From: Zoogloeaceae bacterium
GTDB taxonomy: Bacteria; Pseudomonadota; Gammaproteobacteria; Burkholderiales; Rhodocyclaceae
Length of the DNA: 64,000 bases
Assembly (NCBI GenBank): GCA_016791005.1
Contig: JAEUNY010000073.1
Span: forward strand, 55,807-119,806
Reading direction: 5' to 3'
A program made the position numbers and the translations under genes. Of this stretch, positions 46,759-58,591 are shown one piece after another. Positions within the stretch are counted from its first letter, which is position 1. Every line of letters starts with the position of its first letter. Under the pieces are notes generated by a model that was not told the DNA's origin, searched no databases, and worked only from the letters and a program-made list of their open reading frames with translations.

Positions 46759-47241
46759 TCAGAGCTCGCCGGATGAACGCTGCTGGCGGGCTTGGTGGGG
46801 AAAGGCGACCTCCCGTTCCAGCCAGTGACGGAAGCGCCGGGCGGTGGGGCTGCGTTCGTTCTCCAGCAGCGAGATGAGGATCCGGACCGGGTAGGTGGCG
46901 GGTGCCCCCAGGAAACGGCCGTCGATCCGCAGGCTCTGGGCTCTCTGGCCGATGGGGGTGTCGCGCCAGCCGAGCACGGCATCCACGTCGGCGGCGGCCA
47001 CCCGCAATTCCCGCCCCACCACGTAAGTCCGGACCCGCAGTCCATCGAATTCCGTGTAGCGGCCTTCCCAGCCCAGCGTCGCCAGTCTTCGGCTCAGGGC
47101 GGGAAGCTGGAACGCGGCTTCCACCAGTGGGCGAGCCAGGGCCAGACCCCACAAGGGCAGCGTCAGGACCCAGGTGGTGCCACCGAGCTTCCAGAATGTG
47201 GCCCCGGTAACCGCCGCGCACAGGGAGACCCGCAGGATCAC
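46759..47241 (-). CDS. hypothetical membrane-anchored protein, 160 residues
   Basis: An N-terminal hydrophobic region at about 3-40 (FWKLGGTTWVLTLPLWGLAL) precedes a soluble part with EFDGLRVRTYVVGRELRVAA and DTPIGQRAQSLRIDGRFLG. The C-terminus is charged. I do not recognise a family. The start is uncertain, since several in-frame starts lie near 47241. It stands alone between the dehydrogenase and the BON lipoprotein gene. Confidence 0.5.
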   Translation of the reverse strand: MILRVSLCAAVTGATFWKLGGTTWVLTLPLWGLALARPLVEAAFQLPALSRRLATLGWEGRYTEFDGLRVRTYVVGRELRVAAADVDAVLGWRDTPIGQRAQSLRIDGRFLGAPATYPVRILISLLENERSPTARRFRHWLEREVAFPHQARQQRSSGEL

Positions 47242-47428
47242 GTTCAGGATGGCCGGGCCTCCACGAAAAAAGGGTCTTGTCCTACAGGGCGAGCGGAGCC
47301 GGCCTACAGAGGGGGCTCAGGAGAAAAATTACATTGAGCCCATGGCGGCCCGGCCCTTGAAGCTTAGCGCCCCCTGAAGGGGTAAGGGCAAAGAGCCTTC
47401 GCCTTCGATCAACAACCCGGAGAGATCC

Positions 47429-47854
47429 ATGAAAACGACCGCACAACGCCTTTCCCTCATTGCCCTGTGTTCCGGCGCCTTACTGATGGCCGCCTGTTCA
47501 GATGCCGCCCCGGAAAAGACGGCCGGGCAGAAGCTCGACGCAGCCGTGGCCGAGTCCAAGGCACAGGCCGCCGAGGTGGAAGCCAAAGCCAAGAATATGG
47601 GCGAAAAGGTGGAGCAGAAACTGGACGCCGCGGCGCAGGCGATGGATGACACTGCGATCACTGCAGCGGTCAAGGCCAAGCTGGTGGCCGATGACTCGGT
47701 GAAGGCCCTCGACGTCCAGGTCACGACCCTTGGCGGCCAGGTGACGCTGGAGGGAACGGCTCCCACCGCCGTGGCGCGGGAGACCGCAACCCGCCTGGCC
47801 CTTTCGGTCGAGGGGGTGAAGTCGGTGAATAACAAGCTCCACATTGCCAGCTGA
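47429..47854 (+). CDS. BON-domain lipoprotein
   Basis: The 141-residue protein has a lipoprotein signal with Cys23 in LLMAACSDAAP, then a Lys/Ala/Glu-rich coiled coil (AESKAQAAEVEAKAKNMGEK). One BON domain follows at about 75-140 (DTAITAAVKAKLVADDSVKA, VTLEGTAPTAVARETATRLA). BON domains bind phospholipid, and such proteins (OsmY/DolP-like) act in envelope stress and outer-membrane integrity. A GGAG lies upstream of the ATG. Confidence 0.88.
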   Translation: MKTTAQRLSLIALCSGALLMAACSDAAPEKTAGQKLDAAVAESKAQAAEVEAKAKNMGEKVEQKLDAAAQAMDDTAITAAVKAKLVADDSVKALDVQVTTLGGQVTLEGTAPTAVARETATRLALSVEGVKSVNNKLHIAS

Positions 47855-47914
47855 CTGGCGCCGTCTCGACCGCATCGACCTGACCGCGCTCCCCCGGGGC
47901 CCCTCGGCGGGGCG

Positions 47915-48160
47915 CTATTTGGCCGAGAACTTGGCCAGCAGGTAGAGCAGGATCACCGCGCCAACCACCGAGCCGATGAATCCGGCCCCTTGGCCAGCCT
48001 GGTAGAGACCGACGGCCTGTCCGCCGTAGGTGGCCAGCACGGCGCCGCCGATACCGACCAGGATGGTCTTGATCCATCCCATGCTGTCTTCGCCGGGCTT
48101 GAGAAAGCGGGCGACAAGCCCGACGACCAAGCCAATCAGAATGGTTGAGATGATGCCCAT
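47915..48160 (-). CDS. GlsB/YeaQ/YmgE family membrane protein
   Basis: An 81-residue protein with three hydrophobic helices: MGIISTILIGLVVGLVARFL, IKTILVGIGGAVLATYGG and FIGSVVGAVILLYLLAKF. The GEDSMGWIKTILVGIGGA stretch is typical of this stress-associated family. The open frame runs far upstream, but ATG 48160, after GGAGAACCACC, fits the family start. Convergent with the BON lipoprotein gene. Confidence 0.88.
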   Translation of the reverse strand: MGIISTILIGLVVGLVARFLKPGEDSMGWIKTILVGIGGAVLATYGGQAVGLYQAGQGAGFIGSVVGAVILLYLLAKFSAK

Positions 48161-48379
48161 GGTGGTTCTCCGGAAAGCAAGTTGCGTGTGGCGGACTCGG
48201 CATCGCCTCGCCTTGTGAGGGAGAACGCCTCTTGTCCGGTAGTTCAGGAGTCGGAGATGCTGCAGTGCGAAATGGTTCCCCAGCGGGCGACCAGAGCGGT
48301 GCGTTGGCATCCCGCATCTGGCGCCAGGACAGGGTGGGCAGCCTTGGCAGGGGTGGAAAAAGTTCATAAAATCCGCCCC

Positions 48380-48446
48380 TTGCCGAGGAGCGTTGCGACC
48401 CGACACTGAGCGGGCCAGGCTCGGCAACCGAAAACGGCGCTCGCGA
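48380..48446 (+). ncRNA. S-adenosylhomocysteine (SAH) riboswitch upstream of metH
   Basis: The segment contains the conserved SAH-aptamer blocks CCGAGGAGCGTTGCGACC and GGCCAGGCTCGGCAACC. GCCGAG (48382-48387) pairs with CTCGGC (48420-48425) as P1. CCCG and CGGG form the inner stem. GAGCG (48388-48392) can pair with CGCTC (48438-48442) as the pseudoknot. SAH riboswitches turn on methyl-cycle genes when SAH accumulates; metH starts about 65 bases downstream. Confidence 0.92.
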
Positions 48447-48475
48447 ACCTTCCGGTTTGCCGCGCCGTTTTTCTT
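48433..48475 (+). terminator. riboswitch-controlled intrinsic terminator before metH
   Basis: AACGGCGC (48433-48440) pairs with GCGCCGTT (48462-48469), enclosing a second stem GCGAACC/GGTTTGC, followed by TTTCTTT. The left arm overlaps CGCTC, the 3' strand of the riboswitch pseudoknot. SAH binding should therefore prevent the terminator and allow metH transcription. Confidence 0.8.
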
Positions 48476-48509
48476 TGTGCGCGCCAGCCCGCACCGCCGA
48501 GGATGATCC

Positions 48510-52223
<3,714 letters not shown>

Positions 52224-52239
52224 GCGTCGGCGCGGTGGC

Positions 52240-52689
52240 TCAGGCGCGCCTGGATAACATCCGTTCGGTTTCGCGTAGCCGGCGACTGACCTCGCGGCCC
52301 ATGTTGAGGGTGAGCAGGGTGAACTGCTCGAGGTCGCGCTCATACAGCTTGAAGAGCGCGGCAGCGGGAATTTCCAGGGCGCGGCAGTCCTCCATCGCTC
52401 GCACCGTGGCGCTGCGGGGTGAGATGTCGAGGAGTGCCATTTCGCCAAAACATTCACCGGGACCCAGCACCTTCAAGACCCGCTCATCGTCGCCGAGGGC
52501 TTTCACCACCTCGACCCGGCCCGCTTCGATGACATAGATCTTGTCGCCCAGATCACCTTCGCGGATCACCAGGGTGCCAGCCGGGAAAGTCATCTGTTTC
52601 GATGCATCGACGAGGAATTCCAGCGCATCGGCCCGCAAGCCGCCAAAGACCGGCGTTTCCTGGAGTCGGGTGATGTGTTCGGATGTCAT
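52240..52689 (-). CDS. cyclic-nucleotide-binding domain protein
   Basis: The 149-residue protein is a single CRP-type cyclic-nucleotide-binding domain: FPAGTLVIREGDLGDKIYVI, then GECFGEMALLDISPRSATV as the phosphate-binding cassette. No DNA-binding HTH follows, so it is not a CRP-like regulator by itself. The C-terminal helices (LLTLNMGREVSRRLRETERM) may mediate binding to a partner. ATG 52689 is the best start. Convergent with metH. Confidence 0.85.
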   Translation of the reverse strand: MTSEHITRLQETPVFGGLRADALEFLVDASKQMTFPAGTLVIREGDLGDKIYVIEAGRVEVVKALGDDERVLKVLGPGECFGEMALLDISPRSATVRAMEDCRALEIPAAALFKLYERDLEQFTLLTLNMGREVSRRLRETERMLSRRA

Positions 52690-52830
52690 GGCGAGGCGGC
52701 GATCCAGGTGGCATTGGGCCCCGGGGAACTTTGTTATAGCTCGCCTGGGCGGAAATCTCATGGAGATTACGGGTGGCGGGGGCTAATCTGAACTGTCGCG
52801 GGGCGGCCCGCGGTCAGAGAGGAGAGGATC

Positions 52831-53073
52831 ATGCGGATGCGTAGCCTGCTTGGGGTGGTGCTGCTGGCCCTGGCACCGAGTGTTTGGGCCTTCCATTGCC
52901 CGATGGAAATGAAAAAGATCGATGACGCGCTGGCCAAAGGGCCCGCCCTGAGCGCCGAGCAGATGGCGGAGGTCAAGAAGCTGCGTGCCGAGGGCGAAGC
53001 CCTTCATAAGGCGGGAAAACATCAGGAATCCCTCGATACCCTGGGCAAGGCGGAAAAGATCCTTGGCTTGTGA
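52831..53073 (+). CDS. small secreted helical protein
   Basis: An 80-residue protein with a signal peptide (MRMRSLLGVVLLALAPSVWA) and a charged helical mature part starting FHCPMEMKKIDDALAKGP. KLRAEGEALHKAGKHQESLD looks like a helical hairpin of TPR type. GAGAGGA precedes the ATG. Similar short secreted proteins with an HCPM motif occur in betaproteobacteria as far as I recall; the function is unknown. Confidence 0.75.
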   Translation: MRMRSLLGVVLLALAPSVWAFHCPMEMKKIDDALAKGPALSAEQMAEVKKLRAEGEALHKAGKHQESLDTLGKAEKILGL

Positions 53074-53410
53074 AGGGCGGGAAGCGGGTTACTGCCAGCG
53101 TCCGATGTCGCCAATGCCAGAGCTTGCTCGCGGGCGAGGCTTCAGGCATTTTCGGTTGACTGGGAAACGGCTTCGGCCGACGGTGCAACGCCATGCGCCG
53201 TTGGTCGGCGCCAATGGACGACGCGTAGTGGGCGGGCTGCCCGGGGAGAGATTCATTGGATTTGCAAGGCGATGCCTCGGACCGGCTCTCGCGGCAGTGG
53301 GGCTTTCGCCGCGACGAAAGGGAGTTCGGCCCGCCGCCGCCCGGGGCCCGGTCGAGGCTGACAGAAACGGGGCGCGACCATAGGGGGCTGCTGGGCCCGG
53401 GGAAATTTCG
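53074..53410. other. gene-free stretch
   Basis: About 340 GC-rich bases between the small secreted protein and the amidohydrolase gene. Frames are open on both strands, but none has a start with a ribosome-binding site or a recognisable product. I see no repeat, RNA fold or clear promoter. Confidence 0.5.
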
Positions 53411-54244
53411 TTGCCCTCGCTAAGCGGCAGTCCGGCGAGGGCACCCACCCAGGCGCCCAATTTCAGCTTGATGATCAGCTGTGAGCACGGGGGAAAGCGT
53501 ATCCCGGCCCCTTACCGGAGCTTTTTCCTGGGTCAGGAGGGGTTGCTCAACTCTCACCGCGGCTTCGATCCCGGTGCCCTCACCCTGGCCCGGGAGCTTG
53601 CCGAGGCGTTTTCTGCACCGCTGGTATTTGCCACCATCAGCCGCCTGCTGGTGGATCTGAATCGGTCCGTTGGGCATCCCCGATTGCATTTCGAGAGCCT
53701 TCGCAAGGCACCCGCCAGTGCGCGCCAGGCAATCCTAACCAGGTATTACGCGCCCTACCGGGCCCAGGCGGAGAAGCGGGTCAACCAGGCCATCGCCTCT
53801 TGCGGCCGGGTGATTCATATTTCTTCACACACTTTTACCCCCGAGTTGGATGGTAGGGTACGCAATGCAGACATTGGCCTCTTGTATGACCCGGCCCGGC
53901 CCGGCGAGGTGGCATTGTGCGAGCGCTGGCGGGCTGTTCTTCACGCCAATGCGCCCCACCTTGTGGTGCGCCGAAACTATCCCTACGCGGGCAAAGGCGA
54001 TGGTTTGACCCGCTGGTTCCGCCAACGCCTTACCCCCGAGCAATATGTCGGGATCGAACTGGAAATCAACCAAAAGCACGTTGCCAAAGGGGGCCCGCCG
54101 TGGCGGGCACTGCGCTTGGCCATCATCGAATCGCTCCGCCAGACCCTGCTCGATTTTGCGACCCGAACGGCCGAGCCCCACCCCATCAACCTCGCCAAGG
54201 CCGGTTCCTACCGGCGGTGGCCGATCACTGGAACCCCGCCATGA
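53411..54244 (+). CDS. N-formylglutamate amidohydrolase family protein
   Basis: The family hydrolyses N-formylglutamate or similar N-acyl amino acids with a metal. The protein has SCEHGGKRIPAPYRSFFLG near its N-terminus, LVDLNRSVGHPRLH, and HISSHTFTPELDGRVRNADI with metal-ligand His residues. VGIELEINQKHV completes the pattern. The start is unsure: TTG 53411 has GGGGA upstream (277 residues), while ATG 53471 (257 residues) lacks one. Its stop overlaps the next ATG, so it is coupled to the transglutaminase-like gene. No histidine-degradation gene is nearby, so the substrate is open. Confidence 0.82.
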   Translation: MPSLSGSPARAPTQAPNFSLMISCEHGGKRIPAPYRSFFLGQEGLLNSHRGFDPGALTLARELAEAFSAPLVFATISRLLVDLNRSVGHPRLHFESLRKAPASARQAILTRYYAPYRAQAEKRVNQAIASCGRVIHISSHTFTPELDGRVRNADIGLLYDPARPGEVALCERWRAVLHANAPHLVVRRNYPYAGKGDGLTRWFRQRLTPEQYVGIELEINQKHVAKGGPPWRALRLAIIESLRQTLLDFATRTAEPHPINLAKAGSYRRWPITGTPP

Positions 54245-55056
54245 AAATACGCTTGGGATACGAACTGATCTACGACTGTCCCCAACCCACGCCGATGATC
54301 CTGACCCTTAACGTGCATTACTCGCGGGTCTCGGACATTCTCGTGCCCGACCATCTCGTCGCGGATCCCCCGGTTCCAATGACTGCCTATCGCGACAGCT
54401 TTGGCAACTGGTGCACCCGCATCGTGGCCCCGCGGGGGCTGGTCCGCCTGACCGCCAACGCCACCGTGCGCGATTCGGGTCTGCCCGATGTGGTGGCCCC
54501 CCAGGCGCGGCAGACGCCGGTGGAGGAACTCCCCGACGAAACCCTGCTGTTTCTCCTGGGCAGCCGCTATTGCGAGACCGATCGCCTCTCAGAAACCGCT
54601 TGGCAACTTTTCGGCAATAGCCCCACGGGATGGGGTCGCGTTCAGGCGATCTGCGACTTCGTCCATCGTCACATCACGTTTGGCTATAAGCACGCCCGCC
54701 CGACCAAGACGGCGCTGGAGGCTTTTCACGAGCGCGTTGGCGTTTGTCGCGACTATGCCCACCTTGGCATCGCGTTCTGCCGCTGCATGAACATTCCGGC
54801 CCGCTACTGCACGGGCTACCTTGGCGACATTGGCATCCCCCCGCCCGACGAACCGATGGATTTCTCCGGCTGGTTCGAAGCGTATCTGGACGGCCACTGG
54901 TACACCTTCGACCCGCGCAACAATATCCCTCGCATCGGTCGGGTGCTCATCGCGCGAGGGCGCGATGCGGCGGACGTGGCCATCAGCAGCACCTTCGGGC
55001 CCAACATCCTGCGCAGTTTCAAGGTGTGGACGGACGAGGTGCGTGAGGGAGCGTGA
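54241..55056 (+). CDS. transglutaminase-like protein
   Basis: A cytosolic 271-residue protein with an N-terminal beta domain and the transglutaminase core. The nucleophile is in ERVGVCRDYAHLGIAFCRC (about residue 177). The second motif reads MDFSGWFEAYLDGHWYTFDP, where many relatives have His at the position of the Ser or Gly before WFE. The following Asp is present. The ATG overlaps the amidohydrolase stop as ATGA. Substrate is unknown; pairing with an amidohydrolase hints at peptide or gamma-glutamyl substrates. Confidence 0.85.
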   Translation: MKIRLGYELIYDCPQPTPMILTLNVHYSRVSDILVPDHLVADPPVPMTAYRDSFGNWCTRIVAPRGLVRLTANATVRDSGLPDVVAPQARQTPVEELPDETLLFLLGSRYCETDRLSETAWQLFGNSPTGWGRVQAICDFVHRHITFGYKHARPTKTALEAFHERVGVCRDYAHLGIAFCRCMNIPARYCTGYLGDIGIPPPDEPMDFSGWFEAYLDGHWYTFDPRNNIPRIGRVLIARGRDAADVAISSTFGPNILRSFKVWTDEVREGA

Positions 55057-55202
55057 ACAGGAAGGACCAGGGGAAAATAAGCGCTTGACTGACCGTGGGC
55101 ATGGCGGAACCTGGCGCACCGCCGCGAGCCGCCCGGTTAAGCCTGGAAGGGGAATTGGAGCGATGGTCCGCGCCTTCGATCCCCAGCTTGGATGCAAAGA
55201 AA

Positions 55203-55222
55203 GAGGCCCCTTGCGGGGCCTT
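55203..55222. terminator. hairpin terminator between transglutaminase-like gene and phasin
   Basis: AGGCCCC-TTGC-GGGGCCT forms a strong short hairpin. On the minus strand it is followed by CTTTCTTT and probably ends the phasin transcript; on the plus strand TTCTG gives only a weak tail. Confidence 0.7.
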
Positions 55223-55278
55223 TCTGCTCAAGCTCTGCAACGCGGCGCGAAGGCCGGTTGCTCGCAGGCAGGCGCTGA

Positions 55279-55860
55279 TTAGGCGGCGACTTGCAGAGCG
55301 GAGGCAACGGACTTGGTGCCCTTGGAGAGGTTCTCCACAGCGGCGGCCGTAGCGGTCTCGATGCTGGCCTGGGCGGCTTCGGCAACCTGCTTGGCGGCCT
55401 TGGTGGCGCCTTCGTAAGCGGAGGTGGCGTTGGCGATGGCGGTCTTCACGGCGGACACAGCGGCTTCGGAACCGGCGGGGGCGTTCTTGAAGAAGCCTTC
55501 CAGGTTGCTGTTCATCTTGGCGGTCAGCGCGGCCACTTCAGCTTCGTACAGCTTGACCAGCTCGTCCTTGGCCTTGGAGCCGATGTCGGTCAGGGCCTTG
55601 GCGTAGGCGATGGCCTTCTCGGAGGAGGGGGTCAGGAGGCCGAGTTGCAGAGCGATCAGCGCCTTCGGGTCCTTCAGCTCACCAACGGCCTTGACGTAGG
55701 CGACGCCGTCGTCAAACGCAGCGCGGGCGGTGGAGAGGTTCAGGGCGGACACGCTCTCGACGGCGCCCATCACGATGTTGCTGGAGGCGACGGACAGCTT
55801 GAGGCCGGATTCGAGGTTGGCTTTACCGGCGGCGACGAATTGCTCTTGAGACAGGGACAT
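55279..55860 (-). CDS. phaP: phasin (PHB granule-associated protein)
   Basis: Phasins coat polyhydroxybutyrate granules and control their size. The 193-residue, Ala-rich helical protein starts MSLSQEQFVAAGKANLESGL. VESVSALNLSTARAAFDDGV and a C-terminal Ala-rich region (AAKQVAEAAQASIETATAAA) follow. GGAGCG precedes ATG 55860. TGCTGCA-type repeats upstream fit control by PhaR. Together with the 3-hydroxybutyrate dehydrogenase it indicates that the cell stores PHB. Confidence 0.93.
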   Translation of the reverse strand: MSLSQEQFVAAGKANLESGLKLSVASSNIVMGAVESVSALNLSTARAAFDDGVAYVKAVGELKDPKALIALQLGLLTPSSEKAIAYAKALTDIGSKAKDELVKLYEAEVAALTAKMNSNLEGFFKNAPAGSEAAVSAVKTAIANATSAYEGATKAAKQVAEAAQASIETATAAAVENLSKGTKSVASALQVAA

Positions 55861-55903
55861 GGTGCGCTCCTTAGTAGTCGATTCAATTAAAAAGTTAAAT
55901 TCC

Positions 55904-55970
55904 TTGCTGCATGGGTTGAATGTTGCACTGCACCAAACAAAAATGCAAGTACTTTTTCGCAATGCAGCAA
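55904..55970. promoter_or_regulatory. PhaR-like binding sites upstream of phaP
   Basis: TTGCTGCAT (55904-55912) and ATGCAGCAA (55962-55970) form a perfect 9-base inverted pair about 50 bases apart. TGTTGCACTGCA (55921-55932) lies between them. The known PhaR repressors recognise TGC-rich, CTGC/GCAG-type motifs before phasin genes and leave them when PHB is present. The region is AT-rich apart from these motifs. Confidence 0.6.
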
Positions 55971-56055
55971 AATACTTCGGCGCACGAATTCATGCTCGGT
56001 GACTAGGCCCCTGCCGACCCTGACCGAAGACTCGCCAGCGGCGCGGGATGTCAGG

Positions 56056-56952
56056 CTACCAGCGGGGTTTTCCGCCGAGACGATCGGCCAGAAAGGCGAT
56101 CAGCACACGCATCTTGGGGGGCAGGAAGCGGCGCGACGGATAGACCAAGTGGATGCCGAATTCGATCGCTCGCCAGCCCTCAAGGAGCGGCACCAAGCGA
56201 CCGGCCCGTAGGTCGTCGCCAATGAGGAAGGTGGGTTGCTGAATGATGCCCTGGCCAGCCACGGCCACCGCCCGGCAGGTGTCGCCACTGTTGGCCCGCA
56301 GCCGTGGCCGCACGCGGACGCTGGTCTCCCCCTCGTCACTCTCGAAGACCCAGCGATCCCCCGTACTCAGGTATGAATAGCTGATGGTGTGGTGGCGCTC
56401 CAGGTCTGCAGGATGGGTCGGGGTGCCATATTTCTCCAGGTAGGCGGGGGCGGCGCAGAGTACGGAATGATCGGTGGCGACCTGACGGCTGATGAGGGTC
56501 GACGGCGCGAGGCGGCCGATCCGCACGGCGAGGTCGTAACCTTCCTCCACCAGGTCCACCACCCGGTCGGCGAGGGTCACGTCGAGTTCCACCAGCGGAT
56601 GTTGGGCAAGGAACTCCCCCCACAGCGGGGCGAGGTGAAGGTTGCCGAAGGTCACCGGCACATTCACCCGCACTAGGCCCCGGGGCACGGTGGTGGCCCG
56701 CTGAAGCTCGTTCTCGGCGTCCTCAATCTGGGTCAGGGCATCCCGGCAGCGCTCCAGGAAGAGATGTCCCTCGGTGGTGAGGGTGAGGCGCCGGGTGGTG
56801 CGCTGCATCAGGCGGACGCCGAGGCGGGCTTCCAGGTCCGCCACCAGGCGCGAGATCGCCGCCTTGCTGGTGCCCAGGGATTCGGCCGCTCCAACGAAGC
56901 TGCCCTGCTCGGCGACTGCCGTGAACGCTTGCATCTGGCGCAGCTTGTCCAT
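56056..56952 (-). CDS. LysR-family transcriptional regulator
   Basis: The 298-residue protein begins MDKLRQMQAFTAVAEQGSFV, with the HTH in GTSKAAISRLVADLEARLGV and RLMQRTTRRLTLT. It belongs to the large group of LysR proteins that control oxidoreductases. It is divergent from the DODA-type dioxygenase gene across about 115 bases and probably regulates it. The effector is unknown. An upstream in-frame start would add ten residues. Confidence 0.9.
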   Translation of the reverse strand: MDKLRQMQAFTAVAEQGSFVGAAESLGTSKAAISRLVADLEARLGVRLMQRTTRRLTLTTEGHLFLERCRDALTQIEDAENELQRATTVPRGLVRVNVPVTFGNLHLAPLWGEFLAQHPLVELDVTLADRVVDLVEEGYDLAVRIGRLAPSTLISRQVATDHSVLCAAPAYLEKYGTPTHPADLERHHTISYSYLSTGDRWVFESDEGETSVRVRPRLRANSGDTCRAVAVAGQGIIQQPTFLIGDDLRAGRLVPLLEGWRAIEFGIHLVYPSRRFLPPKMRVLIAFLADRLGGKPRW

Positions 56953-57068
56953 GGCTATTGATCCATTTTCTGAAACAGTCAATCACATTCTAAAGGGTTT
57001 ATCCCGACCAAGTGGGGCGATACAGTGGCGCCATCTTGATGACGTTCCCATCAACTGCGAGACCGATC

Positions 57069-57893
57069 ATGACCCTGCCCACCCTCTTTGTTTCCCACGG
57101 TTCGCCGATGCTGGCCGTGCAGCCCGGCCGGACCGGCGAGATGCTGGCTGCCGTTGGCCAGGCCCTTCCCCGTCCCCGGGCAATCCTGGTGGTGTCCGCC
57201 CACTGGATGACCTCCGTGCCGACCGTTTCGACCTCGCAGCATCCGGAAACGATCCACGACTTTGGCGGGTTCCCCCGGGTTCTGTACACCCTGGAGTATC
57301 CCGCCCCGGGGGACCCCGTCCTGGGTGAGGCGATCGCCACCCGCCTGACCCGCGCCGGCATACCCGCCACCACCGATGGCCGCCGCGGCCTCGACCATGG
57401 CGCCTGGGTGCCCCTACGTTACCTCGCCCCCGCTGCGGACATTCCGGTGCTGCAACTCTCGCTACCGAGCCGCTGGTCGCCGAGCCAGTACCTGGCCCTC
57501 GGGCGGGCCCTGCAGGGCCTGGACGCCGAAGGCGTGCTGGTGATCGGCTCCGGCAGCATCACCCACAACCTCTACGAGTTCGAAATGGATGGTGAGGACG
57601 TGGATCCCCGCGCCAAGGCCTTCACCGACTGGATCGAGGCCCGGCTGGGTGCCGCCGATGTGGCGGCCTTGCTGGACTATCGCCGCCAGGCTCCCCACGC
57701 CGCCTGGGCCCACCCGACCGACGAACACCTCATGCCGCTTTTCGTCGCCCTGGGCGCCACAACCGGCTGGCCGGCTCATGCCGTGCTGGCCGGCGGAATC
57801 CGGGACAAGGTGATGAGCATGGATGCCTACCTGTTTGGCGCCGCGCCCGCCGCCCTGGCCCCCTATGTAGCCCCGACCCCCGTGTTGTCTTAA
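57069..57893 (+). CDS. DODA-type (LigB fold) extradiol dioxygenase-like protein
   Basis: The 274-residue protein starts MTLPTLFVSHGSPMLAVQPG, where HGSP holds one metal His. GRRGLDHGAWVPLRYLAP holds the second, and VLVIGSGSITHNLYEFE further active-site residues. It belongs to the YgiD/DODA branch, which opens catechol rings such as DOPA; the natural substrate in bacteria is uncertain. It is followed by yceI 18 bases later and is divergent from a LysR gene. Confidence 0.9.
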   Translation: MTLPTLFVSHGSPMLAVQPGRTGEMLAAVGQALPRPRAILVVSAHWMTSVPTVSTSQHPETIHDFGGFPRVLYTLEYPAPGDPVLGEAIATRLTRAGIPATTDGRRGLDHGAWVPLRYLAPAADIPVLQLSLPSRWSPSQYLALGRALQGLDAEGVLVIGSGSITHNLYEFEMDGEDVDPRAKAFTDWIEARLGAADVAALLDYRRQAPHAAWAHPTDEHLMPLFVALGATTGWPAHAVLAGGIRDKVMSMDAYLFGAAPAALAPYVAPTPVLS

Positions 57894-57911
57894 CCCCAAG
57901 GAGAAATAACC

Positions 57912-58505
57912 ATGAAAACCCTCAACGCCCTTTTGCTCTCCGCCGCCCTCGGTGCTGTGCCCCTCTTTGCTGCGACTCCGGCTGCGGCCCACTCGGCAGA
58001 TCCCGGGCAGTACAAGATCGATCCGGTGCATTCCTATGCCTTCTTCACCCTCACCCACCTGGGCGTGTCGCGCTTCACCGGGCGCTTCGACAAGCTCACC
58101 GGCGAGGTGACCGCCGACGGCACCGGCGCTGGCAACAAGGTGGCCGCGGAGATCGACATCAGCAGCGTGGATACCGGGTTTGTCGATCGGGACAAGCATC
58201 TCAAGAGCCCGGACTTCTTTGCCGCCGCCCAGTACCCCAAGGCCAAGTTCGAGAGCAGCAAAGTGGTCATCGACGCCAAGGGCGAGGGCACCTTGACCGG
58301 CAACCTCACCCTGCACGGCGTGACCAAACCCGTCACCTTCAAGCTCCAGCACATCGGCGCCGGCAAGGACCCGTGGGGCGGCTACCGCTCCGGTTACGTG
58401 GCCACCACGACCCTCAAGCGCAGCGAGTTCGGCATGACCTTCATGCTCGACGGCCTGGGTGACGCGGTGGACCTCGTCCTCAACATCGAAACCATCAAGC
58501 AGTAA
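57912..58505 (+). CDS. YceI-family periplasmic protein
   Basis: A 197-residue lipocalin-like protein with a signal peptide (LNALLLSAALGAVPLFAATP). Family motifs are YKIDPVHSYAFFTLTHLGVS, GRFDKLTGEV and RSEFGMTFMLDGLGDAVDL. YceI proteins bind isoprenoid or other amphiphiles and are often linked to polyprenyl or acid/base stress. AAGGAGA precedes the ATG, 18 bases after the dioxygenase gene. Confidence 0.93.
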   Translation: MKTLNALLLSAALGAVPLFAATPAAAHSADPGQYKIDPVHSYAFFTLTHLGVSRFTGRFDKLTGEVTADGTGAGNKVAAEIDISSVDTGFVDRDKHLKSPDFFAAAQYPKAKFESSKVVIDAKGEGTLTGNLTLHGVTKPVTFKLQHIGAGKDPWGGYRSGYVATTTLKRSEFGMTFMLDGLGDAVDLVLNIETIKQ

Positions 58506-58591
58506 GTCTCCCCCTCCGGCGGCCACCGTTTGGTCGCCGGAGTCCCGGGCCGGCCCACGCCGGCTCCCATTTTGTTTCCGAGGACTGTTCC

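Noticed and set aside
48161..48509. Cobalamin riboswitch upstream of metH
   Set aside because: No B12-box-like sequence is seen. The conserved blocks present are those of the SAH aptamer.
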